Of a DNA stretch of 64,000 nucleotides, positions 8,335 to 17,257 are shown piece by piece. Position 1 is the first letter of the stretch, and each line of letters starts with the position of its first letter. A program made the translations under genes and the position numbers. The notes beneath the pieces are model-generated. The model was not told the origin of the DNA and did not search any database. It was given only the letters and a program-made list of their open reading frames with translations. This stretch comes from Oceaniferula marina (GTDB lineage Bacteria > Verrucomicrobiota > Verrucomicrobiia > Verrucomicrobiales > Akkermansiaceae), in NCBI RefSeq assembly GCF_013391475.1, contig NZ_JACBAZ010000004.1, positions 248,001 through 312,000 on the forward strand, read 5' to 3'.

Positions 8335-9309
8335 ATGCGTATGCTTCCACGGATCGAGCGAAAAGGCCACACCTTCAGTGTGCGCCGCATGCAGACACAC
8401 GACGGTCCGGGAATGCGCACCACCATCTTCCTAAAAGGGTGCTCCTTACGCTGTGCCTGGTGCCATAACCCGGAGGCAATCAGCAGCGTGAGGGAAGTCT
8501 GGTGGCACGCCGACAAATGCATCGCCTGCCAGGACTGCATCACGGCGTGTCCGAAAAATGCGCTAGAGCTGGCAGCCGAGGGCATGCGCATTGATCGAGA
8601 GCTCTGCAACGGCTGCTACCGCTGCGTCAACGCCTGCCCGGCGAAGGCAATGGAAGCCTTGCGCGAGGACTGGTCGATCGACGAGCTCATGCGTGAAATT
8701 GAAAAAGACTCAATGTTCTACATCACCGGTGGTGGTGGCATCACGGTGAGCGGCGGCGAACCTCTCTCCCAGTGGCGATTTACCCGCGACCTCCTTCAAC
8801 GCTGCCAGCAAAAGGGAATCCACACAGCCATCGACACCTGTGGCCATGGATCAGCCGAAGCAATCGAAGCCCTGCTGCCACACTGCAAGCTCATCCTCTT
8901 CGACCTCAAAATTGCCGATCCGAAAATGCACACACAATGGACCGGGGACGACAACGCCCGCATCCTCGATAACTTGCACATCACAGCTCGCCACGTCCGC
9001 CAACGTGACGACCTTCAACTTTGGATTCGCACCCCGCTCATTCCCTCTGTGACCGCTACCGAAGAAAACATCACCGGCCTTGCCCACATTATTGATGCCG
9101 AATTCAATGACACGATCTCCCGCTGGGAACTCTGCACATTCAACCCGTTATGTGCTAACAAATACCATCAACTTCATCGAGTATGGCCCTTTGAGCATGC
9201 GCCCTTGATGAGCCACTCGGAAGCCCAGGCGCTCCATCAGACAGCCACAACTCAATGCCGACTGAACAAGGCCCAAATCATACTCAGCGGCAGGACTCGA
9301 AAAGGATAA
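8335..9309 (+). CDS. Glycyl radical enzyme activating enzyme (radical SAM, ferredoxin insert)
   Basis: The 324-residue protein has the radical-SAM motif C-x3-C-x2-C (Cys36, 40, 43 in GCSLRCAWCHNPE), followed by two ferredoxin-like 4Fe-4S motifs (Cys62, 65, 68, 72 and Cys91, 94, 97, 101), as in activases of non-PFL GREs; PflA lacks this insert. SGGEP (about 140) contacts SAM. It abstracts a hydrogen from the radical glycine of its partner. The gene starts 8 bp after the GRE stop, so the two are surely co-transcribed and a functional pair. Presence of the ferredoxin insert groups the GRE with dehydratase/lyase-type enzymes rather than pyruvate formate-lyase. Confidence 0.95.
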   Translation: MRMLPRIERKGHTFSVRRMQTHDGPGMRTTIFLKGCSLRCAWCHNPEAISSVREVWWHADKCIACQDCITACPKNALELAAEGMRIDRELCNGCYRCVNACPAKAMEALREDWSIDELMREIEKDSMFYITGGGGITVSGGEPLSQWRFTRDLLQRCQQKGIHTAIDTCGHGSAEAIEALLPHCKLILFDLKIADPKMHTQWTGDDNARILDNLHITARHVRQRDDLQLWIRTPLIPSVTATEENITGLAHIIDAEFNDTISRWELCTFNPLCANKYHQLHRVWPFEHAPLMSHSEAQALHQTATTQCRLNKAQIILSGRTRKG

Positions 9310-9348
9310 TCCAACGGGCTCGAGCCCTTTAATTACCGAGCTTACACC

Positions 9349-9376
9349 TTGACACCACCAAGCCCCCACCTATAGA
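9349..9376 (+). promoter_or_regulatory. Sigma-70 promoter of fucU, leaderless
   Basis: TTGACA (9349-9354), 16-bp spacer, TATAGA (9371-9376): a near-consensus promoter. The fucU ATG is only 10 nt past the -10, so transcription would begin 2-4 nt before the start codon. A perfect 12-bp palindrome GGGCTCGAGCCC (9316-9327) lies 21 bp upstream and could be an operator or a weak 3' hairpin of the activase transcript. Confidence 0.7.
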
Positions 9377-9386
9377 TTCCTTCGCC

Positions 9387-9824
9387 ATGCTCAAAGGAAT
9401 ATCACCGATTCTATCACCCGAACTGCTAGCCACACTCTGCCGCATGGGCCACGGCGAAGAAATCCTGCTCGCCGACGGGCATTTTCCAGCCCACGAATTC
9501 AGCGACACCGTGATCCGGGCCGACGGACTTAGCATCCCGGACTTACTCGATGCCATCCTCCCTCTCTTTGAACTCGATGCCTATGACCCTGCGCCTGTCA
9601 TTACGATGGAAGCCGTTGAAGGCGACAGCCTGGCCCCAACAGTCGAAGGTTCCTACGCCGAAGTCATCGCACGCCACAGCGAGCTCAACCCGAAGATTTC
9701 ACGGCTCGAACGCTATGCCTATTACGAGCGCGTTCGCAACGCCCACGCCGTTGTCGCCACCGGCGATGTCAATAAATACGCCAACATCATCCTGAAAAAA
9801 GGAGTCACCCCGATCAGTTCATAG
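9387..9824 (+). CDS. fucU: RbsD/FucU family L-fucose mutarotase
   Basis: The 145-residue protein matches FucU in length (E. coli 140) and motifs: LCRMGHGEEILLADGHFP near residues 17-34 with the catalytic-site histidines, and YAYYERVRNAHAVVATGD near the C-terminus. FucU interconverts alpha and beta anomers of L-fucose in the cytoplasm, speeding entry into catabolism. This gene is the best evidence that the surrounding cluster handles fucose. It has its own near-consensus promoter directly upstream and is followed 45 bp later by the second permease. RbsD (pyranase) is the alternative family member, less likely given the FucP neighbours. Confidence 0.92.
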   Translation: MLKGISPILSPELLATLCRMGHGEEILLADGHFPAHEFSDTVIRADGLSIPDLLDAILPLFELDAYDPAPVITMEAVEGDSLAPTVEGSYAEVIARHSELNPKISRLERYAYYERVRNAHAVVATGDVNKYANIILKKGVTPISS

Positions 9825-9869
9825 AAAACTCGTGCCCGATCTATCAGTCCAATCAAACAAAACAACACC

Positions 9870-11240
9870 ATGTCTGAACAAAAACCAAGTGCCATCGTCC
9901 CGAAAAGCATCCTTTTCCCCTTTATTTTGCTCTCTACCTGCTTCGCGATGTGGGGGCTAGCTAACAATATGACGGACCCGCTGGTCAAAGCTTTCCTGAA
10001 AATTTTCCCGGAACTCAGCACAGCCCAAACAGCCTTAATTCAAAATGCCTTTTATGGTGCTTACTTCGTCTTGGCCATTCCGGGTGCCGTCATTGCGAGA
10101 AAATTTGGCTATAAATGTGGTGTACTGGCAGGTTTGGGTATCTACATCCTTGGCGGATTGCTTTTCTATCCAGCCAGCTTGATGCTCTCGTTCACTCCGT
10201 TTTTGTTTGCCTTTTTCGTGCTCGCCGGCGGACTTTCCATCCTTGAGACAAATGCCAACCCCTACATCATTGCCATGGGACCAGAGGAAACGGCAACCCG
10301 CCGCCTCAACCTCGCCCAATCATTTAACCCAGTAGGATCCCTGATCGGTCTCTTCCTTTGCAAGTTTGCCATCCTGACAAAACTTGAAGTGGTTAATGCC
10401 CGCATTGAAGAAGGTATGCCCGCAGACGAGGTTCAAGCAATCCAGGTAGAACAGCTCAACATCGTCATGACGCCTTACTTCATCGCGGCGCTCGTGCTGA
10501 TTGTTTTATGGGTCATGATCGCGACCAACAAAAAAATGCCCGTAATCAAGGAGCACGATAAAAAAGCCCACGTTGGCGAAACCATTTCTTTCCTCTTGTC
10601 CAAGCCAAACTACATCTTTGCCGTCGTCGCCCAGTTTTTCTATGTGGGAGCACAAATCGCTGTTTGGACCTACACCTTCCACTACATCACGGGACAACTG
10701 GGAGTCGCTGACAGTGAGGCGATGAACTATCATATGATTGCCATCATTTCCTTCTCACTTTCCCGCTGGGTCTTTACCGCATTAATGGCGTATTTCAAAC
10801 CCAGCACACTCCTCGCATTTGCCGCAGGGATGGGAACCTTATGCTCACTCGGAGTAATCTTCGGCGGAGATAAGATGGCCTTCCAAGGGTATATTCCCTT
10901 CGTCGGTGAAGCCCCATTTACCTTGGGTGTCATTTGTTTGATCTCCACATCTGTCTTTATGTCTCTGATGTTCCCGACCATCTTCGGTCTGGGATCACGA
11001 GGCCTGGGTGAAGCTACCAAACTAGGGGCCTCGGGACTGATCATGGCCATTCTCGGTGGAGCGCTACTCACACTGCTACAAGGTAAGCTCATCGACATTT
11101 TTGGTGGCAGCGAAGAAGGGATGATGGGAGCAGCAGCAGCCAAATCCTACGTCGTTCCACTTGTTTGCTTCATCGTAATCGCAGTGTATGCCATCTACTC
11201 GATGAAATCCACCGATGAAGCCCAATCTGAGTCCGCATAA
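9870..11240 (+). CDS. fucP: FucP-type L-fucose:H+ symporter (MFS), copy 2
   Basis: This 456-residue permease repeats the FucP hallmarks of the gene at 3725: WGLANNMTDPLVKAF, NAFYGAYF, LAGGLSILETNANPY and LNLAQSFNPVGSLIG. The two proteins are clearly paralogous but diverged, most in the central loop and in the C-terminal half; copy 1 has an extra stretch near residues 280-310. It follows fucU closely and is closed by a strong terminator, so fucU-fucP2 probably form one unit. A FucP relative for another sugar is possible, since the FHS family also carries glucose/galactose permeases. Confidence 0.88.
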   Translation: MSEQKPSAIVPKSILFPFILLSTCFAMWGLANNMTDPLVKAFLKIFPELSTAQTALIQNAFYGAYFVLAIPGAVIARKFGYKCGVLAGLGIYILGGLLFYPASLMLSFTPFLFAFFVLAGGLSILETNANPYIIAMGPEETATRRLNLAQSFNPVGSLIGLFLCKFAILTKLEVVNARIEEGMPADEVQAIQVEQLNIVMTPYFIAALVLIVLWVMIATNKKMPVIKEHDKKAHVGETISFLLSKPNYIFAVVAQFFYVGAQIAVWTYTFHYITGQLGVADSEAMNYHMIAIISFSLSRWVFTALMAYFKPSTLLAFAAGMGTLCSLGVIFGGDKMAFQGYIPFVGEAPFTLGVICLISTSVFMSLMFPTIFGLGSRGLGEATKLGASGLIMAILGGALLTLLQGKLIDIFGGSEEGMMGAAAAKSYVVPLVCFIVIAVYAIYSMKSTDEAQSESA

Positions 11241-11267
11241 TTGACCGAACCTTTCAAAAGGACAATC

Positions 11268-11297
11268 AAGCCCGGAGATCGCTTCTCCGGGCTTTTT
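11268..11297 (+). terminator. Rho-independent terminator after the second fucP
   Basis: Perfect 11-bp stem AAGCCCGGAGA/TCTCCGGGCTT with a 5-nt loop, followed by TTT; 27 bp after the stop codon. Confidence 0.92.
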
Positions 11298-11451
11298 GAT
11301 GTCTAGAACTTCGACACATCGAGCGTTCTTGATCAAAAGCAGAGCACAAGTTACTCATTCCTGCGTTTATCTTCCGATCTTGATTTTCACGCTGGACAAG
11401 CGTCAACATCCCACAATGATGCGATCTCCTTAATGATCCAACTCTTCCCTT

Positions 11452-12966
11452 ATGCTTAATTCTGTTACGAACTACTTTTCCGAGTTCAAGGTTCTGAAAA
11501 GCGCCTCCAAAGACTTCTGGCTAACCAATGCGATTCAGTTTTTTGATGGGCTGGCGTATTTCTCGATGATCACGGTTTTAGCCCTCTACCTCACAGACAA
11601 CTGTGGGTTTAATGATGTCAATTCTGGCGTCTGGGTGGGTATTTTCACCCTCTACATTACCGCCTTTGTCTTTGCCGTCGGCTCCATCTGCGATACCATC
11701 GGCATTAAAAAATCTCTCTATATCGGGCTGGGACTACTCGCCGTCTCCCGGGGGATTTTGGGCTTTGCTCCAGCCTACATCAGCTCCTACGGTATCAAAC
11801 ACACCGCAGAATCGATATTTACACGTTTTGGAGTCACCAACCCTCCTGAGTTTTTTCTCGCAAGTGATCTCGCCTGGAGTGTCAAAGCCGCCATTATCAT
11901 CATGGCGCTTGGAACCGCCTTTATGGGGCCGGTCATCATGACTTCCCTACGGCGTTTCACCAGTAAAGATACACGGGCGACTGGGTTCAATGTCTATTAC
12001 CTGCTGATGAATATCGCAGCCATCATTGCCTCAGCAATCGTAATCGATGGCTTCCGCCGCACCTTTGGACCCGTCCAAGGAAACCTTGCCATTCTTGACT
12101 TTGGTTTTGTGATGTCTATTTGCGCTGTCGTCTGTGCTTCCAGAATCGATGAAGACAATTACGCGGAAGAAAGTGAGCGTGTTACCAATCAAGACGAAAA
12201 CCGTCGCCCACTTGCCATTTTTATGGAAGTCTGGAGAGAAAAAGCATTTCAAAAACTACTGCTTTTCCTCACCCTCACGATCGGCGTCCGACTGGTCTTC
12301 ACCCATCAGTTTCTGGTGATGCCCAAATATTACACCCGCCTCCTCTACAGCGACTTTGAGCTGGGGCTCGCCAACTCGATCAACCCGACCATCATCGTCA
12401 TTGGTTTGATTATCCTGATCCCGATCATTAACCGCTACTCAACCATCAAGTTGATCATCGTCGGCATGACCATATCCGCAGCATCTCTGATCCTACTGGC
12501 CATCCCCATCGATTGGGTGATGAGCCTCCCCGGCATTAACAACCTGACCCAAGCCTATCTCTTTATCATCGTCACTCAAATCCTGGTTTTTGCGATCGGA
12601 GAACTTATCTTCAACCCTCGGTTCATGGAATACATCGCATCGGTCGCCCCTCAGGATCGAGTCTCATCCTACATGGCGCTATCCGCACTTCCCACATTTA
12701 TTTCCAAGCCCATCAATGGATTTGTCAGCGGCATTCTCATCTCACGCTACTGCTATGATGGGGTCCGTCCTAAAATCGAAACGGGCAACATTTCCTACAC
12801 CGATTCCCCTGAATTCATGTGGATGATTTACCTTCTCCTTGCGGTGTTGAGCCCAATCGCGGTCATAGCTCTGCGAAACTTTATTACCAGCGAACCTGCA
12901 GCCGCCACAGAGGCCACAGAGGATGAAACATCGAAACCTGATCAGAAAGGAGCTGACCATGAATAA
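11452..12966 (+). CDS. POT/PTR2-like MFS transporter
   Basis: The 504-residue protein has about 12-14 hydrophobic segments. Its N-terminal part (WLTNAIQFFDGLAYFSMITVL) matches the first helix of the proton-dependent oligopeptide transporter branch of the MFS, and the FTSKDTRATGFNVYYLLMNIAA region near residue 165 resembles the POT signature. A peptide or related solute is the likely cargo, but the ExxER motif of classical POTs is not evident, so the substrate is uncertain. The last 8 bases overlap the ankyrin-repeat gene, indicating translational coupling. No sugar-locus terminator or promoter motif was recognised in the 110 bp upstream. Confidence 0.75.
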   Translation: MLNSVTNYFSEFKVLKSASKDFWLTNAIQFFDGLAYFSMITVLALYLTDNCGFNDVNSGVWVGIFTLYITAFVFAVGSICDTIGIKKSLYIGLGLLAVSRGILGFAPAYISSYGIKHTAESIFTRFGVTNPPEFFLASDLAWSVKAAIIIMALGTAFMGPVIMTSLRRFTSKDTRATGFNVYYLLMNIAAIIASAIVIDGFRRTFGPVQGNLAILDFGFVMSICAVVCASRIDEDNYAEESERVTNQDENRRPLAIFMEVWREKAFQKLLLFLTLTIGVRLVFTHQFLVMPKYYTRLLYSDFELGLANSINPTIIVIGLIILIPIINRYSTIKLIIVGMTISAASLILLAIPIDWVMSLPGINNLTQAYLFIIVTQILVFAIGELIFNPRFMEYIASVAPQDRVSSYMALSALPTFISKPINGFVSGILISRYCYDGVRPKIETGNISYTDSPEFMWMIYLLLAVLSPIAVIALRNFITSEPAAATEATEDETSKPDQKGADHE

Positions 12967-13606
12967 ACTGAAAACCATTCTTTTTGACGGATTCATTCTC
13001 TTTTTAGCATCTACTATTTTTGTATTGATTGCCGACTACGGCTTTTCATTCCTCAAGGACAAAGGTGTGAAAGACGCTCCACTAGTCACTGCTATCAACC
13101 AGGAAAAAATTGAGAAACTCACCTCCCTGGCCGAGTCAGGATCGCTCGATATCAACCAGCTCGATAGCCATAAGCGAACCGCTCTGATGCGAGCAGCCTA
13201 TGTCAATTACGACTCTCTCGACCGCACTGCGGAAGCCGATAAAAAACGAGCTCCAATGATCCCGGTCCTAATCACCAACGGTGCGGCAATTGACCAACAA
13301 GACAGCCATGGGTGGAGCGCTTTGATGTGGGCGTCATGGAGTGGCATGCCTCTTGTTGTGGAACAATTGCTCGAGGCCAAAGCCTCTCATGAACTGGTCG
13401 GACTGCAAGGGCACACTGCCCTCACTCTGGCGGCGATGCGCGGTAATGCCAAAGTCATCGAAATGCTCACTCAACACGGAGCCAATACCCAAGTGCAAAC
13501 CAAGTCAGAACAAATGGCGATCGACCTCGCCACTCTGGGAATGAAGAAATACCCCGATAAAGAAGCGGGATATAAAAAAATTATCACCCTGCTCTCCAAG
13601 CCATAA
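12959..13606 (+). CDS. Membrane-anchored ankyrin-repeat protein
   Basis: The 215-residue protein begins with one membrane segment (about 6-30) and then carries ankyrin repeats: DSHKRTALMRAA, DSHGWSALMWASWSG, LQGHTALTLAAMRG, followed by a degenerate repeat. The ATG at 12959 is chosen because AAAGGAG sits 6 bases upstream inside the preceding gene. The segment order predicts a domain outside the cytoplasm, tethered to the inner membrane. It overlaps the transporter gene by 8 bases, so the two are translated together; a role as partner of that transporter is inference. Confidence 0.82.
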   Translation: MNKLKTILFDGFILFLASTIFVLIADYGFSFLKDKGVKDAPLVTAINQEKIEKLTSLAESGSLDINQLDSHKRTALMRAAYVNYDSLDRTAEADKKRAPMIPVLITNGAAIDQQDSHGWSALMWASWSGMPLVVEQLLEAKASHELVGLQGHTALTLAAMRGNAKVIEMLTQHGANTQVQTKSEQMAIDLATLGMKKYPDKEAGYKKIITLLSKP

Positions 13607-13608
13607 GA

Positions 13609-13896
13609 TCACTCGTCTTTACTTTTCCCCCGCTCCTCAGTGACCACGGCCAGCATGTCGTAAATGGCAAGCAAGATGATCATCAGGCCGTAGATCATCG
13701 AGATCCCCCACCAAATCAGAAACAGCCAGATATGGCTGCCGAGCCAGCCAGACAAGGGCCAGGCGCCCAGAGCTACCACGACCAAGAGCACCAGCACAAG
13801 CTGCATCAGGATCTTACGGCGCATCTCACGCGAGTGGAGAATCATCCGGGCCAGCCCCATACACACCATCACCCAACTTGCTCTCTTGTTTGCCAT
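13609..13896 (-). CDS. Small hypothetical membrane protein
   Basis: The 95-residue product has two strong hydrophobic segments (about 31-50 and 56-78) flanked by basic and acidic ends (HSREMRRK before, EERGKSKDE after). I do not recognise a family. The ATG at 13896 is preferred because the longer reading upstream (to 14022) has no membrane-protein character and no ribosome site. It is convergent with the ankyrin gene, 2 bp between stop codons, and divergent from serS. Confidence 0.55.
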   Translation of the reverse strand: MANKRASWVMVCMGLARMILHSREMRRKILMQLVLVLLVVVALGAWPLSGWLGSHIWLFLIWWGISMIYGLMIILLAIYDMLAVVTEERGKSKDE

Positions 13897-14099
13897 CGGC
13901 AGAACCCTACAGAGGATAAGGGCCAAATACCAAACTCCAAATACCAAAAAGTAATCGTAGGTCTGAGCCCGGCATACCCCCTTTTGCCTGTTTTCAGTGT
14001 CTTCCATGGTTTCCGCCATCATCGACCCGTAGAAAAATTCGTCAGATTGGTGCGATTCGTGGTTTAAAAATTGTCCGGATCCGTTATGAATCCCGCGCC

Positions 14100-15374
14100 A
14101 TGCTTGATATCAAAGCCATCCGCGAAAACGCCGACAGCATCAAATCCCGCCTCGCAACCCGCGGCGGCGATGCCCACCTCCTGATCGACGAAGTCCTCGC
14201 CTGCGACGAAACCCGACGCAAGGCCGAGACGGACAAACAATCCCTGCAATCCCAGCGGAAGCAAAGATCCAAACAAATCGGTGCCCTCATGGGTCAGGGC
14301 AAGGCAGACGAAGCCGAAGCCATCAAAGAAGAGGTGCGGAACATTGGTGAACAAATCGCCGAACTCGACAAGACCTCCGAAAAAGCAGGCAGCCGCCAAA
14401 GTGAGCTCCTGATGAGCATCCCGAATCTTCCCCACGCTGAGTGCCCGATCGGTGCCGATGAAACCGCGAATCCGGAACTGCGCACCTGGGGTGAAAAGCC
14501 GGACATTGCCGAACCTCTCGACCACGTTGCGCTGGCTGAAAAACACGGCCTGATCAGCTTTGACGATGGCACCCGGATCACCGGATCCGGCTTCGTCGTC
14601 TACCGAGGCAAAGGCGCACGGCTCGAACGCGCCCTGATTCAGTTCCTACTTAATACCCAGAGTGAGGAACACGGCTACGAAGAAGTCAACGTGCCACACA
14701 TCATCAAACGTGAGTGTATGGAAGGCACCGGTCAGCTTCCCAAGTTCGAAGACGACATGTATGGGATCGAAGAAAACTCCCTGTTCCTCGCCCCGACCGC
14801 CGAAGTTCCAGTCACCAATCTCTACCGCGAAACCCTGCTCAAAGAAGAGGAACTCCCGGTCAAGCTGACCGCCTACACTCCCTGCTTCCGCCGCGAAGCC
14901 GGAAGTGCTGGACGTGAAAACCGCGGGATCATCCGCATGCATCAATTCGACAAGGTAGAACTCGTGCAAATCATCCACCCGGAACAATCCGCCGACGGAC
15001 TCGAAGCCCTCACCGGACACGCCGAGGCCATCCTGCAAAAACTCGGACTCCACTACCGCGTGATCGAACTCTGCACCGGAGACATCGGATTTTCTTCGAC
15101 CAAAACCTACGATATCGAGGTCTGGTCCCCAGGACAAAACAAGTTCCTCGAAGTCTCGTCCTGCTCGAATTTCGGTGACTACCAAGCAAGAAGAATGCGC
15201 CTGCGTTTCAAAGATGCCGATGGCAAAAACCAGATTTGCCACACCCTGAACGGTTCTGGAACCGCCTTACCCCGGCTCTTTGTTGCCTTAATTGAACAAT
15301 ACCAACAGCCGGACGGCAGTATCCTCATCCCCGAGGCTCTGGTCCCTTACTTCGGGGCTGAGAGCATTGCTTGA
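14100..15374 (+). CDS. serS: Seryl-tRNA synthetase
   Basis: The 424-residue protein has the family's usual length and layout: an N-terminal antiparallel coiled coil (about 1-110) that contacts the tRNA variable arm and a class II catalytic core with motif 2 FRREAGSAGRENRGI (about 262-276) and motif 3 LNGSGTALPRLFVALIEQYQ (about 387-406). It charges tRNA-Ser, and tRNA-Sec where present. A TATGAA hexamer ends 9 nt before the ATG, so the mRNA may be leaderless. It is a single gene flanked by opposite-strand genes. Confidence 0.97.
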   Translation: MLDIKAIRENADSIKSRLATRGGDAHLLIDEVLACDETRRKAETDKQSLQSQRKQRSKQIGALMGQGKADEAEAIKEEVRNIGEQIAELDKTSEKAGSRQSELLMSIPNLPHAECPIGADETANPELRTWGEKPDIAEPLDHVALAEKHGLISFDDGTRITGSGFVVYRGKGARLERALIQFLLNTQSEEHGYEEVNVPHIIKRECMEGTGQLPKFEDDMYGIEENSLFLAPTAEVPVTNLYRETLLKEEELPVKLTAYTPCFRREAGSAGRENRGIIRMHQFDKVELVQIIHPEQSADGLEALTGHAEAILQKLGLHYRVIELCTGDIGFSSTKTYDIEVWSPGQNKFLEVSSCSNFGDYQARRMRLRFKDADGKNQICHTLNGSGTALPRLFVALIEQYQQPDGSILIPEALVPYFGAESIA

Positions 15375-15404
15375 TCATCGGCCTTGGGCCGGGGCCAGCG
15401 GGTT

Positions 15405-15662
15405 TCAACTCTTCATCTTGCGATAGAGGAAGAGAAGAACCACGGCACCGAGGGTAGCGGTCAGAATACTACCCACGCCGGGAATCATACCACCGGGGTT
15501 GCTTGCAGGCAAAAAGTCCAGAATCTTTCCAATCCAGCCACCGACAAAAGCCCCGGCGATACCGATCAACACGGTAACAAAAAAACCACCCGGATCATTC
15601 CCCGGCATAATCCACTTCGCCAAGGCTCCGGCAATCAAGCCCAATAATATCCATCCAATCAT
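15405..15662 (-). CDS. GlsB/YeaQ/YmgE family (transglycosylase-associated) membrane protein
   Basis: The 85-residue protein has three short hydrophobic, glycine-rich helices with the family pattern GLIAGALAKWIMPG, LIGIAGAFVGGWIG and GSILTATLGAVVLL. Members are small inner-membrane proteins often induced by stress; no enzymatic activity is established. A clear AAGGAG lies 8 bases before the ATG, a rare strong ribosome site in this window. A second small membrane gene precedes it on the same strand. Confidence 0.9.
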   Translation of the reverse strand: MIGWILLGLIAGALAKWIMPGNDPGGFFVTVLIGIAGAFVGGWIGKILDFLPASNPGGMIPGVGSILTATLGAVVLLFLYRKMKS

Positions 15663-15692
15663 CGCTGTTGCTCCTTTATCGTCGTTTGGTTT

Positions 15693-15992
15693 TTAATGCT
15701 CGGTTTTCTTCCACGGGTGCAAATAAGCATGATGCCCATGCCAATCCGGCAATTCATGGGCCGCCCAGGCAACGGCTGCGATATAGGCCACCGGAACAAC
15801 AATCAACGCCACACCAAAGGTTGCGAGGGATAACAGACCGGTGACAAAAATCATCAGAAGGTTCCCTCCGATCAATATGCCAATGCCTGCCAAATAATGA
15901 TGCTTGTAGAGGTGTCCCACTCCCGGGATCACACTCAAAATGGCCGCAAACAAATCGCGGTCCTGCTTTCTCAAGTGAATAGGTTCCATCAT
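15693..15992 (-). CDS. Small hypothetical membrane protein
   Basis: The 99-residue product has two hydrophobic segments (about 17-48 and 54-78) with IPGVGHLYKHHYLAGIGI between them, which recalls TM2-like small membrane proteins, and a His-rich tail (HELPDWHGHHAYLH). ATG 15992 is chosen because AAAGGAG sits 4-5 bases upstream. It lies just upstream of the GlsB-type gene on the same strand, 30 bp apart, so they may be co-transcribed. Function unknown. Confidence 0.72.
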   Translation of the reverse strand: MMEPIHLRKQDRDLFAAILSVIPGVGHLYKHHYLAGIGILIGGNLLMIFVTGLLSLATFGVALIVVPVAYIAAVAWAAHELPDWHGHHAYLHPWKKTEH

Positions 15993-16083
15993 TTTCTCCT
16001 TTCTGGGGATTCGTACCATGGACTATACACCACCCCAAGCAAGACTCCAAGCATAAACCACTTCGATTCAACCACTTAAGACC

Positions 16084-17160
16084 ATGCCCACACCAAAACA
16101 CGGCACCAAACCAGAGCCAAGCAAACACCCCTTGCGTAACAAGCGGGCATTTCAAAACGCCCTGATCCGCTGGTTTGAGACGCATGGTAAAGACTACCCC
16201 TGGCGCCAAACCACGGACCCCTGGGCCATCCTCGTTTCCGAGATCATGCTCCAGCAAACCCAGGTCAGCACGGTGCTCGGAAATCAGGAGAACCATGCCC
16301 GCGGTGGGCACTTTGCCCGTTTTATCGCCCTCTACCCATGCCCTCGCGCCATGGCCGAAGCCTCGGAACAGGAAATTCTGAAAGCCTGGGAAGGGCTGGG
16401 CTATTATCGGCGGGCCCGAAACCTCCACGCCGCAGCCCGAGCCATCACCCATGAGTACAATGGGGTGTTCCCACTCAGCCACGATCTCATCCTCGCACTC
16501 CCCGGCATTGGCCCCTACACCGCAGGTGCCGTCAGCTCGTTTGCCTACAATGATGCCCAAGCCATCGTTGATGCCAATGTCGCCCGGGTTTTCTCCCGGC
16601 TGTTTGATTTCCAAGAACGCATCGATACAGGACGCGGCCAAAAACAACTTTGGCAATGGGCACGGGAACTGGTTTCCAACTCCAACCCCAGAGCCTACAA
16701 CTCCGCGCTGATGGAGCTCGGCCAGACCCATTGCTCAAACCGGTCTCCGGACTGCATGCTCTGCCCGGTCCGTCATTTCTGCCAAAGCAGCAAACCCGAA
16801 TCCCTCCCAGTCAAAAAGGCAGCCACCAAGGCAACCCGCACCACCGAACACGCCCTGTTCTGCCAAGACGCCCATAGCCGCATTCTCCTCAGTAAGGAAC
16901 CCGAAGGCAAACGAAGGGAAGGAATGTGGCACCTCCCCCGGCGCCAGCAAAGCGACACTCAGGATCTCCCCGTCACACTGAGCACCAAGTATACTATCAC
17001 GCGCTATCAAGTGACCCTGCACATCCACCGCTGCCACCCGGACGCTGTGACGCTTGAAAGCCACGATCAATGGCACACAATCGAAACACTCGAGAACCTC
17101 CCGATGCCCAGCCCGGACCGACGAGCATTGGAACACCTGATCCAAGAAGCCCAAGCATAA
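16084..17160 (+). CDS. mutY: A/G-specific adenine DNA glycosylase
   Basis: The 358-residue enzyme removes adenine mispaired with 8-oxoguanine. Visible features: catalytic Glu53 in SEIMLQQTQV, helix-hairpin-helix LPGIGPYTAGAV (about 139-150), the catalytic Asp in VDANVARV, and a 4Fe-4S cluster with spacing C-x6-C-x2-C-x5-C (about 219-235). The C-terminal third is a NUDIX-like domain that reads 8-oxoG. Compared with E. coli MutY there is a short insert (GNQENHARGG) directly after the LQQTQV helix. It stands alone and is followed by a weak terminator. Confidence 0.95.
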   Translation: MPTPKHGTKPEPSKHPLRNKRAFQNALIRWFETHGKDYPWRQTTDPWAILVSEIMLQQTQVSTVLGNQENHARGGHFARFIALYPCPRAMAEASEQEILKAWEGLGYYRRARNLHAAARAITHEYNGVFPLSHDLILALPGIGPYTAGAVSSFAYNDAQAIVDANVARVFSRLFDFQERIDTGRGQKQLWQWARELVSNSNPRAYNSALMELGQTHCSNRSPDCMLCPVRHFCQSSKPESLPVKKAATKATRTTEHALFCQDAHSRILLSKEPEGKRREGMWHLPRRQQSDTQDLPVTLSTKYTITRYQVTLHIHRCHPDAVTLESHDQWHTIETLENLPMPSPDRRALEHLIQEAQA

Positions 17161-17163
17161 AAC

Positions 17164-17187
17164 GCAAGGCCCAAGCTTGCCTTTTTT
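17164..17187 (+). terminator. Weak Rho-independent terminator after mutY
   Basis: Stem GCAAG/CTTGC with a 7-nt loop followed by CTTTTTT, directly after the mutY stop codon. Confidence 0.6.
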
Positions 17188-17257
17188 GCTTTTTTTAAAG
17201 ACTAATTTACTTCTAGGTTTTCAAATTCGGATTCCTTGTCTTTACTTCCGGTGAATC

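Noticed and set aside
9316-9327. Palindrome GGGCTCGAGCCC as a terminator of the GRE operon
   Set aside because: Only a 4-bp stem is possible once a loop is allowed, with three T after it; kept as a possible operator in the fucU promoter entry.
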